A program made the position numbers and the translations under genes. A stretch of 7,908 bases of DNA. It comes from Simkania sp. (GTDB taxonomy: Bacteria > Chlamydiota > Chlamydiia > Chlamydiales > Simkaniaceae). How positions within the stretch are numbered: the first letter of the stretch is position 1; each line of letters begins with the position of its first letter. The stretch is from NCBI GenBank assembly GCA_028279205.1, contig JANQSR010000194.1:1-7908 (forward strand), written 5' to 3'. Shown one piece after another: positions 6,091-7,908 of the stretch. Under the pieces are notes generated by a model. That model was not told the origin of the DNA. It saw only the letters and a program-made list of their open reading frames with translations, and did not search any database.

Positions 6091-6831
6091 CTACTCAACA
6101 TCCACTTTTCGATATTGAAGCTCAACAGTTGACAAGAGAAAGTGGCTAAACTCTTGCATCTGGGTGAAAAAATGTCTGGTGAGGTTTTTTAAATAGTTAT
6201 AAGCAATTAGGGCAGGGATCGCAATGAATAGGCCAAAAACGGTTGTGGTCAAAGCCATTGATAGCCCTCCTAAAATCATCGAACCTTCTAAAGCCAAGCG
6301 CCCTGCTTGAAGCTCTTCAAACGTGATAAGAATCCCCCAAACAGTGCCAAGAAGCCCTAAAAACGGAGCCAAGGTCACTGTCGTTGATAGAACAAACAGA
6401 TCTTTTTCCAAGCTTGCACGTTTTGTCACAATGGCGGACTGGAGGTGAGAGTTTAGAGACTCCACATCGGTGCGGGAGAGATAGTTGTGAGATTCGGGTG
6501 AGTGAGCCTGGTTTTTGTCTAAGATCTCAGCCGTCTTCTTTTGGATAACCAGATAGAGATCTAAAAAGGGCTGAGAAGATTTTCGTTTGATAGGCCGCCC
6601 GATCTCACTTTGCAAATAGGTCAGATCGAAGGAGGGTTCAATCTTGAGATTTGCAAAAATCCCCTCTTTTGATCGAATTTTCCGCCCTACTGTTCGAGCT
6701 TGAATCTTAATATGTGTCAAAGTCCAAATCTTGTGGATGAGAAAGTACCAAGAGACAATCGATAGGGTAAAAAGGAAGAAAAAAATGATTCTCCCCACAA
6801 GATCTGATTGGTAGAAAGCCTGAAAAAACAT
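6091..6831 (-). CDS. exbB: MotA/TolQ/ExbB proton channel family protein
   Basis: This 246-residue inner-membrane protein forms the stator ring around the ExbD/TolR helices. The first membrane helix is at about residues 12-33 (GRIIFFFLFTLSIVSWYFLI). A cytoplasmic region of about 110 residues follows. The second helix (about 147-172) contains TLAPFLGLLGTVWGILITF, and the third (about 188-213) contains ALTTTVFGLFIAIPALIAYN. These two blocks, with their conserved threonines and glycines, are diagnostic of the family. The length is close to E. coli ExbB (244) and TolQ (230). AGGA lies 6 nt before the ATG, a good Shine-Dalgarno site that fixes the start at 6831. It opens the minus-strand run, and the promoter proposed at 6928-6957 would serve it and the genes below. 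TolQ or ExbB cannot be decided from sequence alone; the context supports a TolQ role. Confidence 0.92.
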   Translation of the reverse strand: MFFQAFYQSDLVGRIIFFFLFTLSIVSWYFLIHKIWTLTHIKIQARTVGRKIRSKEGIFANLKIEPSFDLTYLQSEIGRPIKRKSSQPFLDLYLVIQKKTAEILDKNQAHSPESHNYLSRTDVESLNSHLQSAIVTKRASLEKDLFVLSTTVTLAPFLGLLGTVWGILITFEELQAGRLALEGSMILGGLSMALTTTVFGLFIAIPALIAYNYLKNLTRHFFTQMQEFSHFLLSTVELQYRKVDVE

Positions 6832-6860
6832 TCCTAATCCTACGCTATCACGTGACTACT

Positions 6861-6880
6861 TCCCCCCATGAATAAGGGGA
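6861..6880 (-). other. Small stem-loop in the presumed exbB leader
   Basis: TCCCC (6861-6865) and GGGGA (6876-6880) can pair around a 10-nt loop, 30 nt upstream of the exbB start and inside the leader of about 90 nt expected from the promoter proposed nearby. The stem is short and no function is claimed. Confidence 0.3.
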
Positions 6881-6888
6881 GTTCTAGG

Positions 6889-6955
6889 GACTGACACCCA
6901 AACCATTCTACCCCGAGGGTTGCGATTAGTATGGCGCATGGTTTGGGGAAAAGTC
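6889..6955. repeat. Long spaced inverted repeat over the tol promoter
   Basis: CCCAAACCAT (6897-6906) and ATGGTTTGGG (6938-6947) are perfect 10-bp inverted copies separated by 31 nt. Moving outward, four unpaired bases on each side (GACA and GAAA) lead to a second matching pair, GACT (6889-6892) and AGTC (6952-6955). Inside the gap a small hairpin, ACCC-CGA-GGGT (6910-6920), can nest. The arm centres are 41 bp apart, close to four helical turns. One arm lies between the proposed -35 and -10 elements and the other about 15-25 nt past the start site. This suits a repressor binding both arms on one DNA face. As RNA it would be a folded element with a symmetric internal loop. Confidence 0.6.
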
Positions 6956-6957
6956 AA
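6928..6957 (-). promoter_or_regulatory. Sigma70-like promoter for the exbB-to-manC run
   Basis: Read on the minus strand, TTGACT (6957-6952, one mismatch to TTGACA) is followed after 18 nt by CATACT (6933-6928, two mismatches to TATAAT). Transcription would start near 6921 and give a leader of about 90 nt before exbB. It is the best pair of hexamers I can find in the divergent gap. A spaced inverted repeat overlaps it, with one arm inside the spacer. I found no comparable promoter on the plus strand for tatD. Confidence 0.5.
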
Positions 6958-7035
6958 CAGCCGGCTTTCATTAGACAAGAAGTTTTATTCAAGAAAAAGT
7001 CCCATTGCCAAGAGGGCAAGGGGCGTGTTATCTTG

Positions 7036-7821
7036 ATGCTCATGTATTTTGACTCACATGCCCATTTGACTTGCGATACTCTCTCTGATCAAGTCGCCCC
7101 CCTTTTAGACCGCGCAAAAGCAGCAAGAGTGACCGATATTCTCAACATTTGCACCGATAAAGACTCTTTGGAAAAGGGGTTGGAATGGGGTAAAAATGTA
7201 AAACGGTTTTACAACGCTGGAGCAACCACTCCTCACGATGTTGCAAAAACGGGAGAGCTCGACTTTCCTAAATTTGAAAAAGCGGCGCGAGATGGCAAAC
7301 TCGTCGCTATCGGTGAGACGGGGCTTGACTACCACTATGAACACTCTCCGAAGAAACTCCAGCAACTCTTTTTGAGGCGCTATTTCAAGCTCGCTAAAAG
7401 CTCCGCCCTTCCCGTTGTGATTCACTGTCGCGATGCTTTCAGAGATCTTTTTGCCATCGCCGATGAGGAATACAGAGAGGGGGGTGCTGTTTTGCACTGT
7501 TTTACGGGAACATTAGAAGAGGCTGAAGAGGTGATAAAGCGGGGGTGGCTTCTCTCATTTAGTGGAATCGTGACTTTTAAAAAATCGGAGAGCTTACGTG
7601 AAGTTGTTCGAAATGTTCCGCTCAAAAGCATCCTGATCGAAACAGATGCTCCCTATCTTGCCCCTCAATCCAGAAGGGGCAAACAGAATGAGCCGAGCTT
7701 TTTAGTCGAAACGGCTGAGCAGATCGCGCAAGTCAAAGGGTTCTCATTAGAAGAGGTTGCCACCGCCACGCGACGCAATGCGTTCGAGCTCTTCAAGATT
7801 GCCGAAAGGGCCCTTTTCTGA
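7036..7821 (+). CDS. tatD: TatD-family metal-dependent hydrolase (YcfH/YabD type)
   Basis: This 261-residue cytoplasmic TIM-barrel enzyme has every metal ligand of the TatD family in place. These are FDSHAHL (His8, His10), GETGLDYHY (Glu94), VIHCRDA (His130), LHCFTG (His154) and ETDAPYLAP (Asp204). TatD proteins are reported as DNases, and some act on D-amino-acyl ends; the true substrate here is not shown by sequence. Family members run about 255-265 residues and begin right before the HxH motif. The ATG at 7036 (MLMYFDSHAHL) or 7042 is therefore the real start, not the in-frame ATG at 6931, whose extra 35 residues are not family-like and run through the inverted repeat. AGGGG at 7019-7023 is a rather distant ribosome-binding site. 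It is transcribed away from the tol run. Next to exbB, it matches yabD near exbB in Chlamydia. Confidence 0.92.
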   Translation: MLMYFDSHAHLTCDTLSDQVAPLLDRAKAARVTDILNICTDKDSLEKGLEWGKNVKRFYNAGATTPHDVAKTGELDFPKFEKAARDGKLVAIGETGLDYHYEHSPKKLQQLFLRRYFKLAKSSALPVVIHCRDAFRDLFAIADEEYREGGAVLHCFTGTLEEAEEVIKRGWLLSFSGIVTFKKSESLREVVRNVPLKSILIETDAPYLAPQSRRGKQNEPSFLVETAEQIAQVKGFSLEEVATATRRNAFELFKIAERALF

Positions 7822-7877
7822 ATAAATCTCGAGAAGTGACTATTTTTTCCTTTTTCGAATTTTAATTTGATAGTTTA

Positions 7878-7908
7878 ATGGAGAGCATGACGACAAGAGC
7901 AGAAACAA
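7878..7908 (+). CDS. Start of a further plus-strand gene (cut by the window edge), possibly sdhC
   Basis: An ATG at 7878 opens a frame reading MESMTTRAET to the window edge, 56 nt after the tatD stop. A second ATG at 7887 is preceded by GGAGAG and may be the true start, although the spacing is short. Ten codons are too few to identify a product. In Chlamydia trachomatis the gene beyond yabD is, as I recall, sdhC (succinate dehydrogenase cytochrome subunit), so that is the candidate by position only. Confidence 0.3.
   Translation, partial: MESMTTRAET

Noticed and set aside
6841..6990. tRNA or known riboswitch in the exbB-tatD gap
   Set aside because: The pairing does not form a cloverleaf, there is no T-loop signature, and I recognise no conserved riboswitch core. 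Only a dyad can be supported.
6931..7035. N-terminal extension of TatD from ATG 6931
   Set aside because: TatD proteins start just before the HxH motif. The extra residues look non-coding and cover the spaced inverted repeat and promoter.
7805..7816. AAAGGGCCCTTT palindrome at the end of tatD as a terminator
   Set aside because: It is a perfect 12-bp palindrome, but the centre leaves a stem of only about 4 bp once a loop is allowed, and the T run is short and interrupted by the stop codon.
1..7908. CRISPR array, intact insertion sequence or defence system
   Set aside because: No regularly spaced direct repeats, no complete transposase and no nuclease or helicase modules are present. TatD is a conserved housekeeping-type enzyme.

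Overview
This window most likely comes from a member of the Chlamydiota, probably an environmental (Parachlamydia/Waddlia-like) lineage. The main reason is gene order. Reading leftwards from the right edge it holds a TatD-family hydrolase, ExbB/TolQ, ExbD/TolR, a TonB/TolA-like protein, TolB, Pal and a LysM lipoprotein. As I recall it, this is the order yabD-(dsbD)-exbB-exbD-CT598-tolB-pal-CT601 of Chlamydia trachomatis, with dsbD missing here. A short lipoate-protein ligase and a GadC/XasA-type amino acid permease also fit. The assignment rests on remembered synteny and motifs, not on a search.

Layout. Positions 1-245 (minus) hold the first 81 codons of an APC amino acid permease that runs off the left edge. 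Positions 246-508 are AT-rich and carry a small AT dyad. They also hold an open coiled-coil reading frame with no good start, which overlaps the start of the next gene and looks like the tail of a decayed gene. Positions 509-1258 (plus) encode a lipoate-protein ligase, convergent with the next block. Positions 6831-1279 (minus) form one tight run of seven genes: exbB, exbD, tonB/tolA-like, tolB, pal, LysM lipoprotein and mannose-1-phosphate guanylyltransferase. The first six overlap or are 2-3 nt apart; the last follows after 62 nt. Positions 6832-7035 are a divergent control region with a recognisable promoter for the minus-strand run, overlapped by a long spaced inverted repeat. Positions 7036-7821 (plus) encode TatD. 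At 7878 a new plus-strand reading frame begins, possibly sdhC by synteny.

How the genes fit together. ExbB and ExbD form the proton-driven motor in the inner membrane. The TonB/TolA-like protein is anchored there and spans the periplasm. TolB and Pal form the outer-membrane/periplasm end, and the coiled-coil LysM lipoprotein sits where CpoB sits in enterobacteria. Together they look like a complete trans-envelope Tol-Pal-type machine, which in Gram-negative bacteria constricts and stabilises the outer membrane during division. A GDP-mannose-forming enzyme at the end of the run hints at a link to mannosylated envelope glycans, but nothing here shows the acceptor.

Novelty. I see no undescribed multi-gene system. 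The items most worth checking are the spaced dyad over the tol promoter, the gene remnant before lplA, the guanylyltransferase attached to the Tol-Pal run, and the strong stem-loop inside tolB.
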